64,000 nucleotides of DNA from NCBI RefSeq assembly GCF_963676685.1, contig NC_092345.1, positions 44,289,838-44,353,837 on the forward strand, in the 5' to 3' direction. The translations under genes and the position numbers were made by a program. The notes below the pieces were generated by a model. It was not told where the DNA came from. It worked only from the letters and a program-made list of their open reading frames with translations, and searched no databases. The stretch is from Mytilus edulis. Its lineage: Eukaryota; Mollusca; Bivalvia; Mytilida; Mytilidae. Positions 28,301 to 39,200 of the stretch are shown here, piece by piece; within the stretch, counting starts at the first letter, position 1; each line of letters starts with the position of its first letter.

Positions 28301-30353
28301 TCTGAAGTTATAACATACTCTTGGTACATAAATGTTCATATATAGACAGTCTTCGTTAAAGTTGTCAAACCCGGGTCTATGAAAATTTATTTGGGCCCGT
28401 TGCTCCTGTGGGCATGCTGGTGGAAGATTTGTTGTGTCTAAAATGCGAGGACTCCATCTCAGAGGCTTCTGTGGTCTCTGTAAATAATGTATATTTTTAT
28501 ATTCAAAAATCTTGCCAGACATAGTACTGTTATCGTAAATAAAATAGTAAGATATCAAAATTTTCGTAATAAATAATATTTTTTGGGGAAAATAAGTCAT
28601 TTAAAGCAATATCGGCTAGTTGATTTACCGCAATAAGTAATTAAGGCAACAGTTGATTTGAATGTTACGTTTTTTTTTTTCAACAAGTGAAAAATATACA
28701 GCTCGTATATTGAATGTGTAATAATTTACACATTGGTCTTATTCAAATATAAAAACAGAATGAATCAGATAGATATGTGCCTTTCAAGCATCGTGTTTTA
28801 AAAACCACTGTATCCCAAATGCTTTAACATAAATGCTAGTATGTCATGCTGGTCCCATGAGTATTAAGGGAAAACAAGCAAATGTGATGCAAAAGGCATT
28901 CTTGAATTTTTCACTGAAATCTTATTTAATATTCCCAAAATGTTATTCTAAAACTCAAGTGTTGAACACATCATTTGATGATCACATCTAACGAATGAAA
29001 ATCAACTGACAGTTTCCAAACCTGGTTAAGACAATTTCTTATGTAGAAAATGGTGGATTTAACCTGGTTTTAAAGCTAGCTAAAAGTCTCACTCGTATGA
29101 CAGTCGCATAGAATTCCATTATATTGACAACAATATGTGAGCAAAACAAACAGACATAATAGGTGAAAACGTCAGAAAAATTCGGTAAAGCAGAAATACC
29201 AACATTTAAAAGACTTGTCAACCTTTATTTCCTCCTTCTTTCCTGCACTCACTGATTGAAAATCCTTGTATTGTTCCTCGCTATATTGGAATTTAACAGC
29301 CACAGCGTGCATAAGCCTTGTTAATGATTACTAGTACGTATTTACCGTTATATATAAAAAGTAATACATAATTATGTATATTATGTCTTGTACTTTTATT
29401 ATTTTCACTAAGTCATTTTCTTAATGTCATGTATGCAATCAACGCCATTGGAGTATATTTTACATTTACTTACAATCAAAACAAATATACAGGAAATAAA
29501 AATGATACTTAATAAGATATCCACCTGTTTTATCTACTTATGCATAAATGATAGAATACATTCGACTTGCTCTTATTAGCTTATTGACAATGCATTCAAG
29601 TGAGATGATATCGTATGTGCATTTCTCATCACATTCGACCATTCATTTTCAGGCAGAATATAGATAAGACTGCGACCACTTTGTCAAGCATACGTATTTA
29701 AAAAAAAGAAGATGAACGCCTATAACTAACATTCTAATTAATTGAGAACAATGGGTAGATGTGGCATTTTCATTGGCATTGTGTATACATCTATATAATT
29801 TTCAGTACTTTCAAATGTTCAAAAAATCTTTCATAACCATCTACGCAATTAGTTCCTTTATATTGAGCTGACTTTTTAATTGTTCGCGGCCCTCGCATCA
29901 ACTATTTGCAAGCATAATTTGATGTCATTTAAAAAAAAATGCTCGATAGAAAAAATCCCGCAACTGCAACGATTCAATCTGAAAATGAATAACATAATCA
30001 TCTGCTCTTTTGTTGTTTTGGGGGATAAAATGACAAAATTGCACAATGTTATGTGATTTAAATTTCCTCCCTCACTTATCTAAATTAATTATCTAATTTA
30101 TGCTCATATCACAGCTAGTCAAGATAATTGGTGGTACTGATCTTTTAATAATTAAACATTCCCCTACCTTGTAGCGTAGATGACCCGTCGGAGGAGATGC
30201 ATATGGAACACCAAGATATTCCTCCACTTCTACGTGCGGGACTCGAAAAGTAATTTTTCCGCGTATTTTTCCATAACGCGTTCTTTTTGTACATGTAGGA
30301 AAACACTGGGTTGTACCCAAAACAAAAGCCAAAAAGATTAAAATCTTGGACAT
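19336..30353 (-). CDS. Type-B carboxylesterase paralogue, copy 2 (complete, 11 exons, 522 aa)
   Basis: Secreted carboxylesterase-like hydrolase. Exons in order: 30168-30353, 28319-28477, 27858-28002, 27000-27185, 26354-26496, 24663-24795, 22476-22553, 21817-21875, 20939-21077, 20095-20230, 19336-19540. They sum to 1569 nt, 522 residues plus TAA. Signal peptide is residues 1-17. The Cys loop is C84-C106 just before the EDCLY signature. The oxyanion segment is HGGS (128-131). The catalytic triad is Ser209 in GHSAG, Glu310 in SRDEG and His413 in IQHGWD. The C-terminal exon has the KLDFW-type ending of this family. The loop has no Trp equivalent to the choline-binding residue of acetylcholinesterase, so a cholinesterase role is unlikely. 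Exon 10 must splice at GTATGA after codon 454 plus 2 nt; unspliced it hits a TAG. Intron 6 holds the ATGG satellite. Confidence 0.92.
20517..20880 (+). repeat. Family C dispersed repeat in intron 9 of esterase copy 2
   Basis: Landmarks: GATCGCCAATGAGACAACTG, TAACCGTACGGAGTTCAACA, GACAACCACTGAATAACTGG, CCTGACTTGGGACACATAC, then GGGAGGGG with a 14-G run at 20798-20811 and GGTATCCCAACCCTCCCC. Recognised as a common bivalve dispersed sequence, from memory only. Confidence 0.55.
22735..22910 (-). repeat. Intron 6 repeat of esterase copy 2, shared with copy 3
   Basis: Matches 39596-39790 over its whole length (CAACAGTGTTTTCCTCGGTA against CAACAGTGTCTTTCTCGGTA, then ATGTCAGTTGTTTTG). Both lie just upstream of exon 7. 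Copy 1 has nothing like it there, so the insertion predates the copy 2/3 split but not the copy 1 split. Confidence 0.55.
23065..23183. mobile_element. Foldback MITE with perfect 34-bp inverted repeats
   Basis: 23065-23098 and 23150-23183 are exact reverse complements (GGGTTATTGCATGAATATTG at the outer end). The centre has a second stem (ATATTGCAC...GTGCAATAT). It is absent at the matching place in copy 3 (around 39.91 kb), so it inserted after that duplication. Confidence 0.7.
23826..24017. mobile_element. Palindromic element abutting the ATGG satellite
   Basis: Arms 23826-23860 and 23984-24017 pair with few mismatches: GTGCATGCAGGCAAACCTG at the left, its exact complement at the right. The spacer is ~120 bp. 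The right arm supplies the GCCTGCATGCAC sequence that begins each higher-order satellite unit. This recalls bivalve pearl-type elements, which carry microsatellites; that link is inference. Confidence 0.6.
24021..24625. repeat. (ATGG)n tetranucleotide satellite with ~48-bp higher-order units
   Basis: Uninterrupted TGGA runs span 24101-24240 (35 units) and 24261-24430 (about 42 units). The 3' part has four units starting GCCTGCATGCACGTATGTAT or a close variant at 24438, 24487, 24532 and 24581, spaced 45-49 bp. One more such unit is at the left edge (24006). It sits 40 bp past the donor of exon 6 in copy 2. Long open frames on both strands (Trp-Met-Asp-Gly or Ile-His-Pro-Ser repeats) are artefacts of the 4-bp period. 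Confidence 0.95.
29035..29230 (-). repeat. Family B dispersed repeat, fragment in intron 1 of esterase copy 2
   Basis: ATGGTGGATTTAACCTGGTT and CTAGCTAAAAGTCTCACTCG match the middle of family B; both ends are lost. Confidence 0.4.
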
Positions 30354-30419
30354 TTTGTTGTTTAGTGGTTTGTCCTGCTACTTCCCGATAAACGATTGAT
30401 GACAATAACAGTAACTTAT

Positions 30420-30520
30420 AGTACATATGCAGTTTTTAAATTTGAAAATAGCTAATTGTTTGTTGCTATTGTAACATGTGTAAAATGACAAGGGAGTTTT
30501 TTGGGGCAACAGGTTTTATT
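30420..30520 (-). promoter_or_regulatory. Conserved upstream block of esterase copy 2
   Basis: Same order of elements as at copy 1: GCATATGTAC next to the ATG side, then TTTAAAAACT and ACACATGTTACAAT. It starts 67 bp before the ATG. Candidate core promoter by paralogue conservation only. Confidence 0.4.
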
Positions 30521-30589
30521 TATTGACAAATAGGATTGGAAAATATTTTTAAGAAGTTATATCCTTACGTAAATTAAAATATACCATAC

Positions 30590-30990
30590 AAGATTGAATA
30601 GTACATCATAAGATGTAGAAAGCATATTTAAAGTGAAGCTTTATACGAGAATACAACTAAGAAAAATGAGTAAACTCTCGAAGATGTCGAAACAACAAGC
30701 AGTCCCCGATAATTAGTCAAATGTCTACAGATCTCAAACCCGCTTGCAGAACTCAATTAAAGACTGATAGAGCAATTTTAACACCGACTGTCAATATGAA
30801 AGTTATCAAATTCAGCTATATAGGGTGTTGTCAAGTTGAAAGGCTAACACGGACGGAAGATCAAAATTCAGACGAAAATTTTAGTAATAAAAGATAATAT
30901 TTACAAGATTGGCAACGATAGTACATTGTACATGTATTAGAAAAATAATATGGGGAAAATTTACATAACATACAACTTGCACTTTAAAGA
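30590..30990 (-). repeat. 5'-flank block of esterase copy 2 (segmental duplication)
   Basis: Matches 33922-34320 throughout and 51665-51850 in part (CTTTATACGAGAATAC, GATGTCGAAACAACA, TATATAGGGTGTTGTCAAGT). It marks the upstream limit of the duplicated unit. Confidence 0.6.
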
Positions 30991-31170
30991 TACGAGTTTC
31001 TTACACTTTGAAAAGTTTAACTGTTGACTCATTCTTCCGACAATTTTACAAATGCCGATGTATATGTTCCAAGTTTTGTGATCACATTCCGTCCTGTTTA
31101 TCCGCGAATGAGACATCACCGAATTACATTTATCACCAAAATTGTACTTAATGAAAAGCACAACGAGTGA

Positions 31171-31520
31171 CACAAGTCTGCTTATCCTTCATAGTACCTG
31201 AGATCATTTCCTGTTTTGGAAGTCATCGTGTTGATCAGTCTTTAACTTTTTTATGTTGTATTTTGTAGACTGGGATTAGTCTTTTTTTCGTTTTACGTGT
31301 TGTCATACTTTTTTCAGTCTTCCACGTCTATTTAATAAACATTAAAAAATATCCAAACTCAGTACTGGTTGACTTAAGATGATTTCGGCTATTTTAAGAT
31401 CATGTGTATCATTTGGTTATATAAATCTATCTTTTTTGCTATTGCGTTGTCAGTTTGCCTACAACTTATGAGTTTGAATGTTCCTTTGGTATCTTCTGTC
31501 TCGCTCTTGAAAAAAACTTG
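31171..31520 (+). repeat. Family A dispersed repeat, two degenerate pieces
   Basis: 31171-31280 carries TAGTACCTGAGATCATTTCC. 31425-31520 carries TGCGTTGTCAGTTTGCC and TTTGGTATCTTCTGTCTCGC. Together they resemble one family-A copy broken by ~145 bp of other sequence. Confidence 0.4.
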
Positions 31521-32029
31521 TTGTTATGGGATTTCCCCCTCTTCTCTACAAAAAGAGTGTTGTTGTTCCAGCAGACAAGCCTTTACATGTTTGTTCTGTA
31601 TACAAAAAAAATAACTGAATTGCCTCACAAAACATCTTTGACACTTATTATAGATTTACTTATATAATTGACAATTTTTTTTAAGTAAATCTGAAATATA
31701 TCCTTCTTAGGTTTTAACGTAGAAAAAACACGACACAAAACCTTCTTTCTTTAGATTAGGGATCCAAAGCTTTCCAAACAGTCTTTTAAAAACCATATAT
31801 AGCAGACAGGCTTGTTTATATGTTCAATTTAGCATATTTCTAAAATTATTACTACTACGTTTTCTACAGTAAAAATGGCCTTCAAGAATATTGTAATGTG
31901 TTATACTCAACCAGCGGTGAAACTTCGATCACTTTTTAGCTACTGAATCAGATAAGAGACTACAATCAAGGATCTTCGAAAAACGTGACGAAATACGTTT
32001 ATTTCCAATTCCACATGAGGTGTAGGATA

Positions 32030-32255
32030 TACTTACCCTTAAGGAACACATGCAATCACCCCCGGTTTTGTTATGGTTGGTGTCACGGAGTTTTTATTTA
32101 TTATAGTATTCATGGTTTAGCTCGTTCAATGCTGTCTCTTTTTTATGTTTTCGTTTTTTGCATTTGCGTTGTCAGTTTGTTTTCGAGTAATGACTTGGGA
32201 TATCCCTTTGATATATTGGGCATCTCTCTTCTCTCATGCATGTCTCTGTAGAAGA
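32030..32255 (+). repeat. Family A dispersed repeat, degenerate, facing the next copy
   Basis: Carries CACATGCAATCACCCCCGG, TTGCGTTGTCAGTTTGTTTT and ATCCCTTTGATATATTGG. It points toward the minus-strand copy at 32390, so the two tails face each other. Confidence 0.45.
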
Positions 32256-32389
32256 AACTGATAAAAAATTCTTATAACTTTATTAGCCAGAAGTGCGTAT
32301 AATGTATTCATCAGTGGCGCTCGAATCAAAACAGCTCGAATGCCAAGTCAAATACGAAGTTGAAGAGTATTAAAAACGAAGATTCATAA

Positions 32390-32688
32390 AAGAGGGACGA
32401 AAGATACCAAAGGGACAGTCAAACTCAGAAATCTAAAATAAACTGACAACGCCATGGCTAAAAATGAAAAAGACAAACAGACAAACAATAGCACACATGA
32501 CACAACATAGAAAACTAAAGAATAAACAACACGAACCCCACCAAAAACTAGAGGTGATCTCATGTGCTCCGGAAGTGTAAGCAGATCCTGCTCCACATGT
32601 GGCACCCGTCGTGTTGCTTATGTGATAACAAAACCGGTAAATAGTCTAATTCGGTCGGTCACATTCATAAAAGGGAAGGGGATTGTAG
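32390..32688 (-). repeat. Family A dispersed repeat (retroelement 3' tail)
   Basis: Minus-strand copy directly 3' of the YIDD fragment: TGCCACATGTGGAGCAGGAT, GGAGCACATGAGATCACC and ATGGCGTTGTCAGTTT in order. The open frame inside it is not a gene, because it recurs with different breaks in every copy. Confidence 0.65.
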
Positions 32689-33234
32689 TTACGACGTAAG
32701 GAACATATCCGATATCATTTGTGAAACGGTTATTTCATAACGGTCAACAAATTCGTGATGGCGTCCGTACAATTTACGAAGGGATGATTTCAACTTCACC
32801 ATTTGGAACTCTTGGTTTAATTGCTTCCTTGTGAGCAGCAACCCTCTATCAAGAAAATCATGATAGGAAATGCAAGCACGGGAATATCGTATCAATTGGG
32901 AGATATATACCCCGTATGCAGGTGCTGCTGGAATGTTGCTACTTAGAAATGGAAAGGTCACAATTGGAAAGCTGAAATCATCTCTTTTGTCGTAAAGTTT
33001 TGTTTTCAACCGACCCTCATTGTCAATTTCTAGATGTTAGTCAATATATGAGGCTGACTTAACTGTATCTGTAGTATCCTTTATCTCTAGTTCTATGGGA
33101 TAGATGCGTTCCACAAAGTCACCAAATTTTGAATTATTTAGTGAAAGAACATCATCTATATAGCGGAAAGTAGAGTTATAGGATATTGCTAACTTCTTGT
33201 TTTTCTTCCTAATAATAATAAAGAAACAAGGCAT
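32689..33234 (-). pseudogene. Reverse-transcriptase fragment (YIDD), broken
   Basis: Reads as the C-terminal half of a retroelement reverse transcriptase. The catalytic box YIDD is at 33151-33162. It is followed in the same frame by the conserved thumb-side region with IPAAPAYGVYISQLIRY at about 32.9 kb, ending at a stop at 32689. An in-frame TAA at 33037-33039 breaks it, and no N-terminal half is present. Penelope-like is my best guess for the class but is not proven. The 3' flank continues directly into the family-A non-coding tail. Confidence 0.7.
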
Positions 33235-33921
33235 TGTGCCAAATACAAATAAACCAATCTATGCCTTGGGGTAGACAAACCTTAGTGTTTTGTTAATTTT
33301 GGAACATTTTTTAAAAGATCGTATTTGACGTTGGTGTATCTCTATTGATAAGTTTCACTTGTTGATGTTCACTTTATATACTGACTTCATTGATAGAACT
33401 GTTGTCCTTAAAAAAAACCTGCTTCAACAGGAAAACGACTAAATCAAAATTATAAAAGTTTTATGGTTATTATAATGAATTGGTTGACCTCAGCAATGTG
33501 TCTGTGTTTCAACTGATAAGAAATACGCTTCGCGGTTTTAGATTTGCGGATATAAAAATATTCGCCTGGTGTGTAATTAGCTGACTGTGACATTTTGACC
33601 AAGTCTGGATTTGTATGGTGGTGTTAAATGCAAATCAGGAGCTGCTTGGCATTACTTCTCACTTGCTCCTTATTGGAGTTTTATTGCAATTCCTACATTT
33701 TTGTTAACATTGATTTAACTGAGCTATGCAAAACTATTGTTGCCTCATATTTAAAGTGACTGAAAAAATGTACCCAAGAACAACAAAATATTGATATTTT
33801 GTCATTGTTATGTTTCTTAAACCTTATATTAAAATCTATAAACTTGTTAAGACATGATGCATTTAACTTTGTTGCACCGCTAAATTAAAAATGTTGTTAC
33901 ATAGATATTTTAATTGATTAT

Positions 33922-34320
33922 ACAAGGTGGGATAGTGCATCATAAGATGAAGAAAGCACTTGAACGGAAAACTTTATACGAGAATACGACTGAGAACTAA
34001 TTGAATTGGTTTTATTTCATAACTTCTCGAAGATGTCGAAACAACAGGTAGTGACCGATAACTGGCCAAATGCCTTCAGATCGGCAAAACATAATCAAAG
34101 AGAGCAATCTCAACACCTACTTTCAGTATGAATTTATCAAACTTAGCTATATAGGGTGTTGTCAAGTTGAAACAATAACTCGGACGAAATTTTAAATTTC
34201 AGACAGCAAATATTAAAGGAAGAACATGTCTACAGATTGTCGAAGATTTAAGATTGTACATATATAAGAAAAGTGAATTGAGAAAAAAAAAATCAAAGAA
34301 TACAACTTGCACTTTAAGAG
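33922..34320 (-). repeat. Orphan copy of the esterase 5'-flank block, no exon 1 beside it
   Basis: Same ~400-bp block as 30590-30990, in the same orientation. The minus-strand-downstream side (33760-33900) is not exon 1; it matches 52540-52740, the outer flank of copy 3. Possibly the trace of a lost fourth copy. Confidence 0.55.
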
Positions 34321-34666
34321 TTAGAGGATCATGCCTGAAAACAGGTCAGAAGCTATTAAGATTAGTGTTGTCTAATCGAACAGTTTTGACTTACAGGTTA
34401 CTCGGATGAATGTTCGACCGATTAATCGGTTAAGCGATATGTTAAGTTGATGTTTGAAGACCTTATCTATAGTACCCAGTACGATTTTAATAATACGATA
34501 AATTTAGGTTTGTCCTTTGATAATTAATTGTATGAATTTCTATAAATTGTATGTTTTTCAATTGGATTTTGATTTGTTTTGATTAGATTTTAAATCTTTT
34601 TTCGTCTCTTGATTTAAAAACAAATCAAAATAATAACCTTGAAATCATACAAATTAATCTATGGAA

Positions 34667-34799
34667 TATTCATACAATTTATCGAAATTCATACAATGTA
34701 TCGAAATTCATACAATTTATCGAAATTCATACAATGTATCGAAATTCATACAATTTATCGAAATTCATACAATTTATCGAAATCCATATAATTTATCGA
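34667..34799. repeat. 19-bp tandem repeat, seven units
   Basis: 133 bp = 7 x 19. Consensus AATTCATACAATTTATCGA with a G/T alternation between units (ATTTATCGA, ATGTATCGA). An inverted single copy lies upstream at ~34530-34560 (TTGTATGAATTTCTATAAAT), making the region a foldback with an A/T-rich loop. Confidence 0.8.
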
Positions 34800-35216
34800 A
34801 CATCAATAAATATGTTAAACTTTTACTCAAACTTTATGTTGAAGCTAAAAACATATATTTTTTATAGAACATCAATACATACGTTATACTCTTTCTATAA
34901 ATTTTGTGTAGTTCAAGCTATGTCAGATTATATTAACTCTAAGAAGCAATACCAGTTGAAGGGAAACTTCACAAGCGGCAACTATCCATGCATTTCTCTT
35001 TATTATCAGCCAAAAATCAAACTATTCAAGATCTTTTACAAAGCTTCTTCTTTTGTGCAATGGAAACACTCCAATAACTAGTATACGATCTTCCAAATAT
35101 ATGGAAACTTCAAAGCAATCTGCCTATTAAATCTTATAATATTTTAGGGTTTTCATATCACCATCATACGCAGACATTCCCAGCACCACTCTTGATATTT
35201 CCAGCATAGAATACAA

Positions 35217-35437
35217 ATTTTGAGATGATATGAGATCTTTTTCTTGAGATTGATAATGACAAGACACCTAAAATTTAGGATCACAAATGTGGGTATTTCA
35301 GTTTTTCTATTGTCAACTTTCCATTCTTAATAAATATCATATAATATCATATAATAACTCCAAGCCTTTGTAATCCTAAATTTTAGGTGTCTTGTCAACA
35401 TCAATCTCAAGAAAAAGATGTCATATCATCTCAAAAT
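35217..35437. mobile_element. Foldback element with 69-bp inverted repeats
   Basis: Arms 35217-35285 and 35369-35437 are near-perfect complements (about 5 mismatches; ATTTTGAGATGATATGA at the outer ends). The spacer is ~83 bp. No target duplication identified. It lies between esterase copies 2 and 3. Confidence 0.7.
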
Positions 35438-35454
35438 TACAGATACAGATGATG

Positions 35455-35760
35455 CCCTGGCTTGCTTTCAGCTTCCCAATTGTGAACTTTCCATGTCTAT
35501 GTAGCAACATTCTAGGCAGCAGCGCCTGCATGCGGATCAGATATCTTTAAATCGATACGATATTCCCGGGCTTGTATTACCTATCATGATTCTCTTCATA
35601 GAGGGTTGTTGCTCACAAGGAAGCTATTTAACGAAGAGTTCCAAATGCTGAAGTTGAAATCATCCCTTCGTAATTTTTACTGACGCCATCACGAGTTGGT
35701 TGACCGTTATGGAATAACCGTTTCGCAGATGATATCGGATATGTTCTTTATGTCGTAACT
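35455..35760 (+). pseudogene. Second, heavily decayed reverse-transcriptase fragment
   Basis: Plus-strand copy of the same retroelement segment, recognisable from CTTCCCAATTGTGAACTTTC through CTATCATGATT to GAGTTGGTTGACCGTTATGG. Frames are interrupted by stops and small deletions. It sits 8 bp past the foldback ending at 35437 and runs into another family-A tail (35760-36035). Confidence 0.6.
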
Positions 35761-36035
35761 ACAATCTCCTTCCCCTTTCACGAATGTGACCTACCCAATT
35801 GGACTATTAACCGAGTTTGTAATGACATGAACAACACGACGGGTGCCACATGTGGAGCAGGATCTGCTTACCCTTATGGTGTACTTGAAATCACCCCCCC
35901 CCCCAGTTTTTAGTGTGGTTCGTGTTGCTTAGTCTTTCGTTTTCTATGTAGTGTCTTATGCACTATTATTTGTTTGTTTGTCTTTTTCTTTGTTAGCCAT
36001 GGCGTTGTCTGTGTATTTATGATATATGAAGTTGA
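35760..36035 (+). repeat. Family A dispersed repeat (retroelement 3' tail)
   Basis: Contains the family-A landmarks CACGACGGGTGCCACATGTG, GTTCGTGTTGCTTAGTC, TAGCCATGGCGTTGTC and GACTGTCCCTCT-like end (here TTGATTGTCCCTCTAG). Continuous with the upstream reverse-transcriptase fragment, which shows that family A is the 3' non-coding part of that element. Includes a C13 run at 35893-35905. Confidence 0.65.
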
Positions 36036-36240
36036 TTGTCCCTCTAGTAAGCAGTTATTCATCTCAATTATTATGATATATGTTTTGGAAGCAAAATCAC
36101 TGATCTCAAATTTGCATTGAAAGGGATTATTGGTATATGATGATTTTTAGATAATCAAAGAAAGAACAAAACAAATGTTTTTTGATAGATTATTTTTAAT
36201 TCTTCATCATGTCGTTCTTGCTTTGATATACAAGAATGTA

Positions 36241-39200
36241 TTACATATAACCGTTGTATTTTTTATAGTTATAGTGACATTTGAAATTAAAGGGATACAA
36301 ATATTTGTACCAAAAGTCAAGTTTTGGTTGTTTAAAATTGATTTCGTTGGTAATAACTGTTTTGCCGTTGACATAATTCAGTTTGTTGATAGATTTTTTC
36401 TCCGAATTGTACTTCTTCAATCTCAAATCACAGGATCTCCAGTTTCTAGAATGCATCAAAATTGATGAACAAGTATATATGTGTAATCAATATTTTTTTC
36501 ACTTATCTATTTGCTGTTTATATATATGTAAGTTTTTTACACTATTTCTTTTTTGTGTCTAATTTTTGCTATTTTAACTATTAGATTTATTAAAACCTAT
36601 AGCGCAGATATACATTCATACAGACAGAATTTTTTTATTTTTTTGTTTTGGCTTTTTTTTCCCTTTGATGCATACTTTTTTGTGTCAGTTAATTGCTGAA
36701 TTGTGTTACATTCAATCTTCCATTGTGCATCCAATGTTAGCCGGAATTTGTCGTTTAAGGTAAGTTAGTAACCCTCATTTTAACGTACAATGTAGTAAAC
36801 AGTTTATAATGGGTTGTCCTCCAAAAGAGGTCATATAAATGACTTATATCGATATTTATTAATTTCACTCAAACTTTATCAGAAACAGCCCTTCGAAGTA
36901 TGCATTTTCGGGGAAATTTTGGAATATAAGACAAATTTGTTTTACAAAATTCTTATATTATCCAATCATTACATTGCACACACTGATTTATTAATTTTCA
37001 CTTAGTAGTAATACCTTACATAATTATTGGTTGAAGGTGTTCGGTTGATTAAAACACTCAGTGGAGAGAAAAAAGCACAACGTTGTCTTGTGTGATAATG
37101 TTTTCCAGCGTGTGTTAATCTTCCCTAACACCTTCATCCAAGGGCAGTGTGTTTTAATATCATACCCTTTTTTGACAAAATTGCTGATAAGTTGCATCGT
37201 CCTTTTAGAAACCTCTGCATCACGTGGTGTATATGAGAACTTTGGATGTCCTACTGTCGGTACACCAAATACATAAAATATATCCCATCCATGTTGTACT
37301 CCTAGTAACAAAATAATCAGAATTATAATTTACACTCAGTCTTATAAGTAGGATAATTTTCTTTTCAAGTTTAAAGAGCATTTTTACAAATATTATTTCA
37401 ACTGATCGGACGGAGCTTGTGTTTTAATTTGCATAAGGACAGTCTATTTGAAGATGTGTGTGATAAGGATGATTGCCGTTATAATACTAATTGAATTATA
37501 ATCACTAATCAGTGTCCCCATTGAATATACAAAAGAACTGATTGTATGATATGGGACGAATAACTGGACACGTCATTGATAAGCGTATCCCAAAACTCCT
37601 GTCTATAGATCTTAATTGAGCGAACTTCTTTAACTCCGCCCAGTCAAGAGAAATAAATCAAGTAATACCATTCATTCAAAAATACTAATCTTTCGAGCTT
37701 TTATGATCGTAATTGGTCTTTCACATCATCTGCGTTATATCTAAGAATAAGGGAACATCAATTTAAATCATACAAAGCGGGACTAACTTATAAAAACGGG
37801 ATATGGAACGATACAGCATAGCCAGGTTAACTAATGCACACTTATATTTGCTTTTACCAGTAGAAATTACTGTATTACCTATCCAATCAGGCCCGGGTAC
37901 GTTTTGAGAAACATAATCAAAACTGAGTGTATAAACGTTCTTCTGCCATTTAGACATCATGTCTGCTAGTTTCATCATTGGCGCAAAGATTCCTAAATCT
38001 GCCCTGACTTGTAAGGCCTGAAATAATAATATATTTTCGGGTACATTTGATAAATCAATTCACTATCAAATCTTAATATCAGACGATCTTTTTCCTACAT
38101 TTGCGTAATTGCTCTAAAGATTCCTTTCTCTAACTTTTGTGCTACTTTCATATTTCTTGAGAGGTGTGAGAAAAATGTTTTTCATCACTAGTGAATATCT
38201 ATTCGCAGCACACGATTGGTCGAAATTTAATTATGACGTTAGTTTTTCTTCAATTTCTTCTGAATTTCATATTGTGACGTCCTTAAAAAAGGTGACCATG
38301 CCTGATGACGTCACATATAAATGACACAACTGTCTGCAAACCTTTGAAAAGGGATGATAAAAATCGTTAGGGGAACAGATTCCAACCACTATAACTCTTG
38401 TATTACGATGCTTCTCCACTCTAAACAGTTCGATTTTGATTATTTATAAAGCTCGACAAGCCTCTCGCTTTTGTTATTAAAATTTAACTGTCTAGAGGGC
38501 GGACATATCGTTACACACTTTTTGAAGTGATTCAATCTATATTTTTAAAATTTGTTCTTTATGGATATTTTTAACATTGATATGTGCATGTTGTTATCAA
38601 AACAAAAATGTCCTACAACATTTATTGACGTCACAATTTCCGTTCGCAGGTAAAGCAATGACACGACTCTGTTCTTCCAATAAAATATATCTATGATATT
38701 GTGTCAACTTACTGGAGGATAACTTGATAGATTCAGTCTTTCCCAGATCTTTATTTCTTTTTTCACATTATCTACAAAATAGATATGCTTGATAAAAAAA
38801 ACCACATCTAATGAAAACAGAATTTATTTCAACGGTTTTTGATAGGTTTTTTTTGTGTTGTGTTTATTTATTTATTCTACATATTTATTCAAAGATGTCT
38901 TTTTATTATGTTTAGCATTTGTTGTTTTTACTTCAAACATGCGTATCTGGTTCACTAGAAATGTAACCGATTATGTTATTCTATCGAGTACGACTTATAA
39001 CCGGTTTTCATTTCAAGATTTTCTCGAATTTTAGTTTGACTTGTTGTTCTAAAGTTTATCGGTTCAATCATTAATTTTGTAGTAATTTTGAGATAATCCT
39101 TTTTTTTTTTTACATTTACAGCTAATTTGTCAAGACAATCAAAAGAATTGACAATGATTTTTAAGATATCATGTATTTTCAATGTTATTTAAGTATTTTT

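Noticed and set aside
7971-28477. Acetylcholinesterase identity for the esterases
   Set aside because: EDCLY and the triad are shared by all type-B esterases; the loop Trp of the choline site is missing and the oxyanion segment is HGGS.
34667-34799. Possible CRISPR-like array
   Set aside because: Direct 19-bp tandem units without spacers, in eukaryotic DNA.
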